The position numbers and the translations under genes are program-made. A DNA stretch of 12,133 nt from Nanobdellota archaeon (lineage in GTDB: Archaea; Nanobdellota; Nanobdellia; Woesearchaeales; B3-WOES). This document shows positions 3,746 to 10,388 of the stretch, piece by piece. Each line of letters starts with the position of its first letter. Position 1 is the first letter of the stretch. The stretch spans positions 1 through 12,133 of the forward strand of contig JAGLZG010000069.1 in assembly GCA_023131705.1 (NCBI GenBank), read 5' to 3'. A model generated the notes under the pieces. The model searched no databases and had not been told where the DNA came from. It saw only the letters and a program-made list of their open reading frames with translations.

Positions 3746-5218
3746 TCAAGAGCTTAACATTGCCCTGTTTGAATAGCTTCTCTTTATATCGCCTTTCTTA
3801 TCCTTGAATTTTGCTATTGCAACAGGCAGGGAGAATCTTCCCAATATGCTTAACCTTGACCTTACCCTGTATTTTATAACCCTCTCCTCGTATCTGTCTA
3901 TGCTGTCAATATCCCATCTTAATACAATCCCTTTTCTGGTATTAACAATCTTACTTGGATGCAGTGTGCCTACTTCAACATCTTTCTCAAAATCAGTAAT
4001 ATTTGGTATTCTGTCAATAATTTCAATATTCTCAATAGTTTTCTTGCTCCTGTTTTTCACTTCTAAAACAACCTTGAATTGCACAATGCCGCCTTCTCTT
4101 TTAATGATGTCTTTTGTGCTTTTAGTTAAAATTACAGGGCTTCTAAACTTCAGATAAGAGTATACAATCACAAAAAGAACAATCAAAACTATGAACAGGG
4201 GAATATAATTTATTCTGTAAATGACATTAATACTTTCCTGGGAGCCTAAACTTGCCTCCCAACCAAGATATCTCTTTCCATTTTCTATGACAACATTTCC
4301 TTTTGGCTCTGTTTTTGTAAATAAAGCCCTGTAGAATGGGTTTCTAATTTTGACAACCCCTTCATACTTTGTATTTGCATCATTAAGGAACTCTAATTCA
4401 TCATACTTTCCCAAAAACCTGAATTTGGGGTTATGGTTTGTAGTTATGTTGCCATACCTGATTATTTCATAATTTAATGGCGCGCTTTTAAATTCATAAT
4501 AATCATTATCAAATTTTACAGTTGCTATTATCCTTAAGATATCCTTTCTTGGAGCTTCTGTTGGGTCTAGTTTAATATTGAACTCAAGTGTTTTTTGGTC
4601 TGTTCCAGAACCTTTTGAACCTAAGGAGGTAGTTGTAGATTCTCTTATTGCATCACTTTTTAATTCAACCTTTACATCTGTAAGATTTCTGAAATTTCTG
4701 TTTTCAAGCCATACTTTTACAACAAAGCTTTCTTTTGGATCAATTAATTCAGGCAGTTTACCGCTCACACTTATAGCAGGAAAATTCTTCATAGAAACAA
4801 TATTAACAATAATATCTTTTTTGAAAATCTCTTTTGTTGTCTCTGATTTTACATTTATTCTCAGGGCATGCCTTCCTATCCCTACATTTAATGGTTTAAC
4901 AACAATTATAACGTCTTTTGTAGATATTGGATAGGCTGTTACCCTGTAATCAGATATAGGGTCTGTTTTTATATACCACTCAACATAAGGCATGGCTGGC
5001 TTTATACTGAATTTCTCTATTGAGCCCCTTGGATTGGTGATAGTTATTTTAAATCTGGCAGTTTCATCAAAATCAATCTTGTTATTGACAGGGATAATTT
5101 TTACCTGAAATGGTTTTTCTTCTATAGTTGCATTTTCTTCAGCGCATACATCAATGATAACAAGAGAAAAAAGAATAGCAAAAACAATCAAAATAGCGCC
5201 CTTTTTTGTATTATACAT
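3746..5218 (-). CDS. Membrane-anchored protein with Ig-like and DUF11-like domains
   Basis: 490 aa from the ATG at 5218. This start is preferred over the GTG at 5233 because a Shine-Dalgarno-like GTGGTGG (5227-5233) lies 8 bases before it. An N-terminal signal (KKGAILIVFAILFSLVIIDV) is followed by about 300 residues of beta-rich extracellular sequence: an Ig/CARDB-like module with FKITITNP (about 56-63), a second with FVVKVWLENRN, then a third region ending at EASLGSQES. One transmembrane segment (YIPLFIVLIVLFVIVYSYL, about 338-356) follows. The last ~130 residues again look Ig/DUF11-like (FKVVLEVKNRSKKTIENIEI). The layout recalls BatD-like or S-layer-associated envelope proteins of small archaea. 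A specific function is not recognised. It lies downstream of the cupredoxin-like gene on the same strand but has its own promoter. Confidence 0.85.
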   Translation of the reverse strand: MYNTKKGAILIVFAILFSLVIIDVCAEENATIEEKPFQVKIIPVNNKIDFDETARFKITITNPRGSIEKFSIKPAMPYVEWYIKTDPISDYRVTAYPISTKDVIIVVKPLNVGIGRHALRINVKSETTKEIFKKDIIVNIVSMKNFPAISVSGKLPELIDPKESFVVKVWLENRNFRNLTDVKVELKSDAIRESTTTSLGSKGSGTDQKTLEFNIKLDPTEAPRKDILRIIATVKFDNDYYEFKSAPLNYEIIRYGNITTNHNPKFRFLGKYDELEFLNDANTKYEGVVKIRNPFYRALFTKTEPKGNVVIENGKRYLGWEASLGSQESINVIYRINYIPLFIVLIVLFVIVYSYLKFRSPVILTKSTKDIIKREGGIVQFKVVLEVKNRSKKTIENIEIIDRIPNITDFEKDVEVGTLHPSKIVNTRKGIVLRWDIDSIDRYEERVIKYRVRSRLSILGRFSLPVAIAKFKDKKGDIKRSYSNRAMLSS

Positions 5219-5263
5219 TAAAATAACCACCACTACACACTATTTAATAATTAATAATACTTC

Positions 5264-5272
5264 TATATAAAG
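5264..5272 (-). promoter_or_regulatory. TATA box of the Ig/DUF11-like gene
   Basis: On the minus strand CTTTATATAG lies about 50 bp before the ATG at 5218. Transcription would start near 5240, leaving a short leader that carries the GTGGTGG ribosome binding site. Confidence 0.5.
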
Positions 5273-5291
5273 TTTACTATAAAAATAAGAC

Positions 5292-5389
5292 CTGTGATTT
5301 AAAATTCTCACAGTATAATACTGTCATGGGTTACTGGCTTTTCATATCATAGTAATAAACAGATTGTTTAATCTCAATGAAAACCCATG
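5292..5389. other. Palindrome-rich intergenic element, possible structured RNA
   Basis: The 100-bp spacer holds four pairings: CTGTGA/TCACAG (5292-5297 with 5308-5313); a near-perfect palindrome CAGTAT-A-ATACTG (5311-5323); a long-range stem CATGGGTT/AACCCATG (5325-5332 with 5382-5389), extended by TTCAT/ATGAA across an internal bulge; and an inner hairpin AGATT-GTTT-AATCT (5361-5374). It lies just after the cupredoxin-like stop and before the next promoter. It may be a terminator, a small RNA or a protein-binding site; no known family is recognised. Confidence 0.4.
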
Positions 5390-5390
5390 G

Positions 5391-5864
5391 TCAGGGTTCA
5401 ACTATTATCCTGCCTTTCATAAAAGTAAAAACAGCGTCATTAAACATATAAATGCCTTTTTCTTCAAAAGTATAGCTAAAGCTTTCAAAAGGATCTAATC
5501 TAAAGCTGTTAAATCTTTGCTTTGGTGACTTATCATAGATCTGATAAACTCTTTTAGGATCTTTGTTAACCCAGTAAACAGTTGTTCCTGCTGTTATGTT
5601 TAGTTCAGAAGGGTTAAATTTTGTATTTTTTATCTCAATAATTCTTATTTTTTCTTCTTTTTCTTCAATAGCAGGGCTTAGTATCTCTTTAGGCATTTCA
5701 ATCTCTTTTGCGCCTGGAAAAATATTTAATGAAGATGATGTTTTCTGAAAGGGAAGCACAGGAATATCATTTTCTTCAATATAATCAAGATAATAACCAA
5801 CAACTGCAAAAAATAACAAAAAGACTATCATTAAAACTACATCACCCTCTTTTTTTATACGCAT
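5391..5864 (-). CDS. Membrane-anchored cupredoxin-fold protein lacking most copper ligands
   Basis: 157 aa. A single N-terminal membrane segment (about 10-26, VLMIVFLLFFAVVGYYL) is followed by a spacer rich in Pro, Ser and Glu and a C-terminal plastocyanin-like domain (about 72-157: IEIKNTKFNPSELNITAG, TVYWVNKDPKR, then YTFEEKGIYMF and MKGRIIVEP). The domain is probably outside the cell. Type 1 copper proteins use His, Cys, His and Met. Aligned by eye on WVNKD and MKG, the first His is Val106, the Cys is Asp143, the second His is Phe146, and only Met149 remains, so copper binding is unlikely. The ATG at 5864 is 22-30 bp from a TATA box (5886-5894), suggesting a leaderless mRNA. It is divergent from scpA. 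Fold assignment good, function unknown. Confidence 0.85.
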   Translation of the reverse strand: MRIKKEGDVVLMIVFLLFFAVVGYYLDYIEENDIPVLPFQKTSSSLNIFPGAKEIEMPKEILSPAIEEKEEKIRIIEIKNTKFNPSELNITAGTTVYWVNKDPKRVYQIYDKSPKQRFNSFRLDPFESFSYTFEEKGIYMFNDAVFTFMKGRIIVEP

Positions 5865-5885
5865 GTTATTATTTCAGTTTACTAC

Positions 5886-5894
5886 TATTTAAAG
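5886..5894 (-). promoter_or_regulatory. TATA box of the cupredoxin-like gene
   Basis: CTTTAAATA on the minus strand, about 26 bp before the ATG at 5864. Part of the divergent promoter region shared with scpA. Confidence 0.5.
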
Positions 5895-5991
5895 TTTATC
5901 CAAAAAAATAAAATATTGTATATTAAATCACAATTGTATTCTTTTTATGTTTACAGTAAAAACATTTAACCCATATAAGAACTATCCAAAA

Positions 5992-6000
5992 CTTTAAATA
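5992..6000 (+). promoter_or_regulatory. TATA box of scpA
   Basis: CTTTAAATA with an A-rich BRE-like CCAAAA in front lies about 28 bp before the ATG at 6024. The transcript is probably leaderless, and no clear Shine-Dalgarno sequence is present. Confidence 0.55.
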
Positions 6001-6023
6001 TTGATTAACTAATAAATGAAGAT

Positions 6024-6800
6024 ATGGAAGCAAATGAGAAGATATTTGAGGTATTATTTGCTAAGGATGATGTTACATGGCAGACTATTCTCTATGAGCT
6101 TGTAAAAAAAGAGGAAATAGACCCATGGAATATTGAAATAAGCCAGCTCACACAAAAATATATAGAGATGGTAAAGCAGTTAAAAGAGCATGATTTTAGG
6201 GTTTCTGGAAAGGTTTTACTTGCTGCCGCTATTCTGTTAAAAATTAAGTCAAACAGGCTGGTTGGGGAGGATTTGGATGAGCTGGACAGGATAATCGCTG
6301 GTGAGCAGGATCTTGAATTTTTTGAAGAGGGTTATGAAGATGCGCTGAAACAGCAAAATCAGCAGGATGAGCAGCAGCCATTAATCCCAAAAATGCCGCA
6401 GCCAAGAAAAAGAAAGGTAAGCATCTATGACTTGGTTTCTGCTTTGGAGAAAGCACTGGAGGTTAAGCAAAGAAGGGTAATAAGAAACATACCTTCCCTG
6501 GATGTTGAGATACCAAAGAAAAAAGTTAACATAAATCTTCTAATCCAGAACCTATACCTTAGAATAAAAAAATTCCTTATAGTTGGAAACAACAATCTTA
6601 CATTCTCAAAACTAATACCTTCTGAAAGCAAACAAGACAAGGTATTGACCTTTACTTCTCTGCTGCATCTGACTAACCAAAGGAAAGTAGACATAAACCA
6701 AAAAGAGCATTTTGGCGAGATTGAGATTTATTTAAAGGCTGATAAAGAGGCTGAAAAGGGGTTAAAAAAGGGCTTTACACAAAAACCCACAACACTCTAA
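6024..6800 (+). CDS. scpA: Segregation and condensation protein A (ScpA, kleisin)
   Basis: 258 aa, normal for ScpA. Kleisins bridge the two heads of an SMC dimer to form a condensin-like ring that organises the chromosome. The family's N-terminal part is clear: WQTILYELVKKEEIDPWNIEISQLTQKYIE (about 19-48), with the DPW-x-I motif, then VSGKVLLAAAILLKIKSNRL (about 60-79). A Gln/Glu/Pro-rich linker (about 108-128) is followed by a C-terminal winged-helix-like region with VTFTSLLHL-type sequence (LTFTSLLHLTNQRKVDINQKE) and FGEIEIYL. SMC and ScpB are not in the window. The stop lies 4 bp from the stop of the convergent methyltransferase-like gene. The far C-terminus (KKGFTQKPTTL) is a short non-conserved tail. 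Confidence 0.95.
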   Translation: MEANEKIFEVLFAKDDVTWQTILYELVKKEEIDPWNIEISQLTQKYIEMVKQLKEHDFRVSGKVLLAAAILLKIKSNRLVGEDLDELDRIIAGEQDLEFFEEGYEDALKQQNQQDEQQPLIPKMPQPRKRKVSIYDLVSALEKALEVKQRRVIRNIPSLDVEIPKKKVNINLLIQNLYLRIKKFLIVGNNNLTFSKLIPSESKQDKVLTFTSLLHLTNQRKVDINQKEHFGEIEIYLKADKEAEKGLKKGFTQKPTTL

Positions 6801-6804
6801 AGTC

Positions 6805-7326
6805 CTATCCCAATAGAACAAACAAAGCTACAAGAATATAAGCAACAACCGGACTATACCTGATAAATCTGAAATCCTTTCCCTTTCTTTTAAACACCAG
6901 CCATTTATGGTCAGGAGTAAGCCAAGTACCTAACTGCCACCATCGGGGATAACCAATATAGAATTTATCTCCTACTCTTCTAAATTCTTTTAAACTGAAT
7001 TCTGGACTTGAAAGGTGTTCAATTATATTAGATGCAAAAATAGCTGAAAATTGTTTTTCTTTAAAAGGCAATTTTTGATTGGCATCAACGATTCTAAAAT
7101 TATTTACATTTGATTTAACTACATCTATGTTAATTCCCCCAGCATCTGTTTTTCCACAACCAATATTTAAAAGAGGCCTTCCTGTTTCTCTAGCGTATTT
7201 TTGTAATTTCTTTAATTCCTTTTTATTCTCTTTGTCCTTGAAAGTAGTCCCTATCCTCCACCAAACAGCTAGAATTGCAATTTTTATTACAATACCTAAA
7301 ATTTTTTGATATATCATCTTCCTCAT
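6805..7326 (-). CDS. Membrane-associated class I SAM methyltransferase-like protein
   Basis: 173 aa. The core is a short Rossmann methyltransferase: motif I LLNIGCGK (52-59), GINIDVV (64-70) with the acidic residue that would hold the SAM ribose, and LPFKEKQFSAIFASNIIEHL (86-105), as in the Methyltransf_11 group. It is framed by hydrophobic segments: about 9-23 at the N-terminus and about 158-172 at the C-terminus (SPVVAYILVALFVLLG). It is shorter than most such enzymes (often over 200 aa), so the C-terminal sheet is reduced. The substrate is unknown; small envelope or glycan-related methyltransferases look similar. ATG at 7326 fits a TATA box about 22 bp upstream (leaderless); a second in-frame ATG at 7317 is possible. 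Convergent with scpA. Confidence 0.82.
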   Translation of the reverse strand: MRKMIYQKILGIVIKIAILAVWWRIGTTFKDKENKKELKKLQKYARETGRPLLNIGCGKTDAGGINIDVVKSNVNNFRIVDANQKLPFKEKQFSAIFASNIIEHLSSPEFSLKEFRRVGDKFYIGYPRWWQLGTWLTPDHKWLVFKRKGKDFRFIRYSPVVAYILVALFVLLG

Positions 7327-7344
7327 ATATCAAAAAATCAAATT

Positions 7345-7360
7345 ATTTAAATCTTTTCCT
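7345..7360 (-). promoter_or_regulatory. BRE/TATA promoter of the methyltransferase-like gene
   Basis: On the minus strand AGGAAAAG (BRE-like) precedes ATTTAAAT (7345-7352), about 22-26 bp before the ATG at 7326. Confidence 0.5.
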
Positions 7361-7426
7361 TACGCTACTTTTTGTGCAATTTAACTTTTTCAGAACTTAT
7401 TATGCAAATCCTAAAAAACACAAACC

Positions 7427-7436
7427 TTTTTAAATA
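7427..7436 (+). promoter_or_regulatory. TATA box of the small protein-pfdA-ftsY operon
   Basis: TTTTTAAATA, preceded by AAACC, lies about 35 bp before the ATG at 7466. The transcript would begin near 7457, just in front of the AGGTGG ribosome binding site (7455-7460). Confidence 0.55.
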
Positions 7437-7465
7437 AAACATCTTTCTCAGATAAGGTGGTTTTA

Positions 7466-7630
7466 ATGCTGAATTCAAGAGATAAAGACGCTTTAAGATA
7501 TTTAGTTGAAAAAGAGATTAAAGAGTTTGAGAAAGAGGAATCTACAATAAGGCCTGAAGAGGTTATTTTGCTGGAGGGGGAAGAGAAGTATGATGAATTT
7601 TTAAAACAGCTGCTTAAAAAATTAAAATGA
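7466..7630 (+). CDS. 54-aa small acidic/basic helical protein, first gene of the pfdA operon
   Basis: ATG at 7466 with AGGTGG 5 bases upstream; the TGA (7628-7630) overlaps the pfdA ATG (7627) as ATGA, a sign of translational coupling. The product begins MLNSRDKDALRYLVEKEIKE and ends FLKQLLKKLK. It is highly charged and mostly helical with no Cys, signal peptide or membrane segment. No family is recognised. In many other archaea the gene before pfdA encodes ribosomal protein L18Ae/LX, and this protein does not resemble it by eye. Coding status is supported by the ribosome binding site, the exact overlap, and amino-acid composition like that of its neighbours. Confidence 0.8.
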   Translation: MLNSRDKDALRYLVEKEIKEFEKEESTIRPEEVILLEGEEKYDEFLKQLLKKLK

Positions 7631-8061
7631 CAGACAAAGACAATCAGGATAAAAAGAAAAAAAATGCACAGTTATATCTGGATATGCAGATGATTAACCA
7701 GCAGCTTCTCCAGACACAGAAGCAGATCCAAACAATCGAGGAAAGTGTAAATGAACTGATGATAGCAGTGCAGGGCTTGGATGAATTTAAGGATATAAAA
7801 CAAGGCAAAGAGATACTTGTTCCGGTTGTAGGGGGAATATTTGCAAAAGCAGAATTAAAAGAAAATAAAGAGCTTATTGTCAATATTGGTTCAGATACAG
7901 CTGTAACAAAATCAGTTGATGATGTTAAAAATATGCTTAACAAACAGGTAGAAGGCATGCAAAATACCCAGCAAAAACTTATTGAAAATTTACAGGAGTT
8001 CTCAATAAAAGCAAAAGATATAGAAAACAAATTAACTAAACTTTCCAAAGAAAATGTTTAA
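7627..8061 (+). CDS. pfdA: Prefoldin subunit alpha
   Basis: 144 aa, the usual size. Prefoldin is a cytosolic hexamer (two alpha, four beta) that holds unfolded proteins and hands them to the thermosome. The protein shows the expected pattern: an N-terminal coiled coil (about 14-50, LYLDMQMINQQLLQTQKQIQ), a central beta-hairpin region with the diagnostic EILVPVVGGIFAKAEL and ELIVNIGSDTAVTKSVDD (about 62-101), and a C-terminal coiled coil (about 102-140). The start overlaps the stop of the 54-aa gene (ATGA), and its own stop overlaps the ftsY start by 8 bases, so all three are translated from one message. The pfdA-ftsY pairing is conserved in many archaea. Confidence 0.96.
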   Translation: MTDKDNQDKKKKNAQLYLDMQMINQQLLQTQKQIQTIEESVNELMIAVQGLDEFKDIKQGKEILVPVVGGIFAKAELKENKELIVNIGSDTAVTKSVDDVKNMLNKQVEGMQNTQQKLIENLQEFSIKAKDIENKLTKLSKENV

Positions 8062-9364
8062 TTTCTTAAAAGATAAGATAAAAAGCGCAATTTCTGGTTT
8101 TTCTAAAAAAATAGAAGAAGGAACAGAAGAACAAACAGAAGAACAGAGAGAAGAAGATAAAATAGTTGAAGAGAGAGAAGAAGATATTTATGAAGAGAAA
8201 GGCAGAGACAAATTAGTAGAGGATGCTGAGATAACTCCTGCAGAAGAAGGTTTTGTAGAAGGTTATGAAAAGGCAGAGAAACCTGTCCCAAGAAAGGTTA
8301 AGGAGAAAGAGAGAGAAAAACAGGTTGAAGAAGAGAAAGAAGAAGAGCCTAAGGAATATGTTGAACCAAAAAAAGGTTTCTTTGGGCTTCCTAAAAAATC
8401 CTTTGGATTTTTGGGATTTAAGAAAAAGGAGGAAAAGCCATCAGAAGAAAAAGAAGTTAAAGAAACAACCAAAGCAGAAGAAGAGAAGAAAGGCATATTC
8501 AAAAAAATAAAGCAGACAATTACAACAAAAAAGATAAATGAAGGGCAGTTTAATACACTATTCTGGGATTTAGAGATTGCACTATTAGAAAATAATGTAG
8601 CTGTTGATGTCATTGAAAAAATAAAAAAAGACCTGAAAGTTAATTTGGTTGAAAAGCCACTGGCAAGAACAAGGACAGAGCAGGTAATAAAAGATACACT
8701 AAGGGATTCTATAAATGAGATTTTAGAGATTGAAAAGATTGATTTAATTGAAAAAATAAAATCAAAAAAACCATTTGTTGTTTGTTTTGTTGGAATCAAT
8801 GGCTCTGGAAAAACAACAACAATAGCAAAAGTTGCAAAAATGCTGAAAGACAGGGGATTTAGCTGTGTAATGGCGGCAGCAGACACATTCAGGGCAGCTT
8901 CTATTGAACAATTGCAGGAGCATGCAGACAATCTTGATATTAAATTAATAAAACATGATTATGGAGCTGATCCGGCTGCTGTTGCATTTGATGCAATAAA
9001 ACATGCAGAAGCAAAAGACATAGACATTGTTTTAATAGACACGGCAGGAAGAATGCATTCAAATGTTAACCTTATTGATGAGATGAAAAAAATAATAAGG
9101 GTTGCAAAGCCTGATTTAAAGATATTTGTGGGAGAAGCTATAACCGGAAATGACTGTATTGAACAGGCTAAAAAATTTGATGAGGCAATAACAATAGACG
9201 CAATCATACTCTCAAAACTGGATGTAGATGAAAAAGGAGGGGCTGCTCTATCTGTAAGCTATGTCACAAAAAAGCCAATAATCTATGTTGGCATGGGGCA
9301 GGAATACGAGGATTTGAAAGAGTTTGATTCCAGCATGGTGCTTGATAATTTGGGGTTAAGCTGA
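8054..9364 (+). CDS. ftsY: Signal recognition particle receptor FtsY
   Basis: 436 aa. SRP GTPase receptor that docks ribosome-SRP complexes at the membrane. Domains: a short amphipathic start (MFNFLKDKIKSAISGFSKKI), a long Glu/Lys-rich linker (21-145) interrupted by a Phe/Gly/Lys segment (KKGFFGLPKKSFGFLGFKKK, 106-125), the helical N domain (about 146-235), then the NG GTPase domain. GTPase motifs: P-loop GINGSGKTTT (247-256), DTFRAAS (277-283), DTAGR (329-333), G4 SKLD (387-390, usually TKLD), and GMGQEYEDL (413-421). The linker is longer than in many archaeal FtsY proteins and may give several weak membrane contacts. Translation is coupled to pfdA by an 8-base overlap. The base-rich Glu/Lys repeats produce long shadow frames that are not genes. 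Confidence 0.97.
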   Translation: MFNFLKDKIKSAISGFSKKIEEGTEEQTEEQREEDKIVEEREEDIYEEKGRDKLVEDAEITPAEEGFVEGYEKAEKPVPRKVKEKEREKQVEEEKEEEPKEYVEPKKGFFGLPKKSFGFLGFKKKEEKPSEEKEVKETTKAEEEKKGIFKKIKQTITTKKINEGQFNTLFWDLEIALLENNVAVDVIEKIKKDLKVNLVEKPLARTRTEQVIKDTLRDSINEILEIEKIDLIEKIKSKKPFVVCFVGINGSGKTTTIAKVAKMLKDRGFSCVMAAADTFRAASIEQLQEHADNLDIKLIKHDYGADPAAVAFDAIKHAEAKDIDIVLIDTAGRMHSNVNLIDEMKKIIRVAKPDLKIFVGEAITGNDCIEQAKKFDEAITIDAIILSKLDVDEKGGAALSVSYVTKKPIIYVGMGQEYEDLKEFDSSMVLDNLGLS

Positions 9365-9418
9365 AAGGCTCAGAATTAGAGGGTCGAAGACGGCAGTTCG
9401 AATTTTCCAGGGGATATT

Positions 9419-9550
9419 ATGGCAAGTGAAAAATCACTGCAAGGCTTGAAAGGAGAAGAAACGAGAAAATGCCCTGAATGTGGGAGCAGAGATTTAGTTA
9501 GAGAGAAGGGTGAAATATTCTGCAAGAAGTGCGGTTATGTGATTGAATGA
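9419..9550 (+). CDS. 43-aa TFB-type zinc ribbon protein
   Basis: ATG at 9419 with AGGGGAT 5 bases upstream. The product contains CPECGSRDLVREKGEIFCKKCGYVIE, a CxxC...CxxC zinc ribbon very like the N-terminal ribbon of transcription factor B (and, less so, other archaeal zinc ribbons). The protein ends right after the ribbon with a proper stop, and nothing downstream resembles the B-reader or cyclin repeats of TFB. It could be a free-standing ribbon that contacts RNA polymerase or nucleic acid. It follows ftsY by 54 bp on the same strand and has no clear promoter of its own, so it is probably the last gene of that operon. The fold is confident; the function is not known. Confidence 0.85.
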   Translation: MASEKSLQGLKGEETRKCPECGSRDLVREKGEIFCKKCGYVIE

Positions 9551-9623
9551 AGGATATTGACCTCATATTTCTTACTTATGGGCTTTATTCAATTGAAATT
9601 ATTATAACCCTTGCTTTGTTCAG

Positions 9624-9646
9624 TTTTTTTATTGTTTTTCAACAAT
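9624..9646 (+). terminator. T-run and small hairpin at the convergent gene ends
   Basis: Seven T bases at 9624-9630 (plus strand) end the ftsY/zinc-ribbon operon. An adjacent perfect 6-bp hairpin ATTGTT-TTTC-AACAAT (9631-9646) overlaps the 3' end of the opposing gene. Confidence 0.35.
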
Positions 9647-10135
9647 ATTCTCTGCCCAATTACCAATCAAAGGCAACTTTATCTTTTTCCCTTTTGCTGT
9701 CTGAACAATCATTACTATTATTGTCATAACAATAACTAACCAATATAATGGAAAAAGTATAAAGCCAAGGCCTCCTGTAAATATACCTATGACTGTGACA
9801 CCAATACTAAAAAGAACAGATAATACAATAAGACTAACTCCAAACAAAATTGCCTGCATTCCATGAAATCTTGTAAATTTATCATCTTTATCAGCAGTTA
9901 GATAAACTATAAGGCCGGTTAGCCAAGTCAATAAATAAGCTATTGCAGCTGCACCTTTCTTTGTAGGAATTGCTGTTGGACCGGAAATAGGTGCTGCTCC
10001 AATTACAGCATTAGCTGCTTCATTCACATCTAAAGCAGAATAACCCTGATTAATCAAAGATTGTTTAAGTTGATCCATAGAATATCCTTTAGCTAGATCT
10101 TCTTTGAAATAATTAACTAAATCTTGATTTACCAT
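9629..10135 (-). CDS. DUF4870-type membrane protein with N-terminal helical domain
   Basis: 168 aa. Residues 1-45 form a small helical domain (LVNYFKEDLAKGYSMDQLKQ, then a YSALDVNEAANAV segment), a module seen in front of various membrane proteins of DPANN archaea. The remainder fits DUF4870 (Tic20-like): a first membrane segment at about 63-81, the signature DKFTRFHGMQAI (85-96), then two long hydrophobic segments (about 96-118 and 124-147) and a basic cytoplasmic end. DUF4870 proteins are small integral membrane proteins of unknown function. The start at 10135 has a Shine-Dalgarno-like GAGGTG (10143-10148). It is convergent with the ftsY operon. Confidence 0.87.
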   Translation of the reverse strand: MVNQDLVNYFKEDLAKGYSMDQLKQSLINQGYSALDVNEAANAVIGAAPISGPTAIPTKKGAAAIAYLLTWLTGLIVYLTADKDDKFTRFHGMQAILFGVSLIVLSVLFSIGVTVIGIFTGGLGFILFPLYWLVIVMTIIVMIVQTAKGKKIKLPLIGNWAENIVEKQ

Positions 10136-10187
10136 TATAACACCTCTTTTGCAACGTATTCTTTAATTAATTCTTTTTATTCTGTTG

Positions 10188-10198
10188 TTTAAAAAGTT
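10188..10198 (-). promoter_or_regulatory. Probable TATA box of the DUF4870 gene
   Basis: CTTTTTAAAC on the minus strand, about 55-60 bp before the ATG. It allows a leader of about 30 nt that includes the GAGGTG site. A nearer AT-rich stretch (10162-10170) is an alternative. Confidence 0.35.
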
Positions 10199-10215
10199 TT
10201 TGTTATTTTTTTTGC

Positions 10216-10244
10216 TTTACACAAAAAATCTGTTATTGTGTGAA
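10216..10244. other. Inverted repeat in the 10136-10378 intergenic gap
   Basis: TTTACACAA (10216-10224) and TTGTGTGAA (10236-10244) pair with one G-T over an 11-nt loop, with T-rich stretches on both sides. It may be a bidirectional terminator or a regulator site for the DUF4870 gene. Nothing else is recognisable in this gap apart from the flanking promoter and terminator. Confidence 0.3.
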
Positions 10245-10349
10245 GTTGTTATTTTTTAGAAAAACATTCCCTTAATTTTTGTATCGCTTACTGCAAATTA
10301 CAATAACATTACAATGCTGCCTGAAAGCAGAAAAAGAAGTACAATAATA

Positions 10350-10388
10350 AAATAAAAAAGAAATAAAAATAAGGAAAATTATTTCCTT
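10350..10388 (-). terminator. Terminator of the Asp-rich surface protein gene
   Basis: A perfect 7-bp stem AAGGAAA/TTTCCTT (10371-10377 with 10382-10388) with a 4-nt loop contains the stop codon. On the minus strand it is followed by a T-rich tract (about 10350-10370). Confidence 0.6.

Noticed and set aside
8103..8931. Long minus-strand and alternative-frame open reading frames across ftsY
   Set aside because: They are shadows of the Glu/Lys-rich linker and the NG domain: low-complexity Leu/Ser/Phe products with no ribosome binding site or promoter.
9391..9413. GTTCGAAT at 9396-9403 looks like a tRNA T-loop downstream of ftsY
   Set aside because: No matching 5-bp T-stem, acceptor or anticodon arm can be drawn on either strand; it lies in the short gap before the zinc-ribbon gene.
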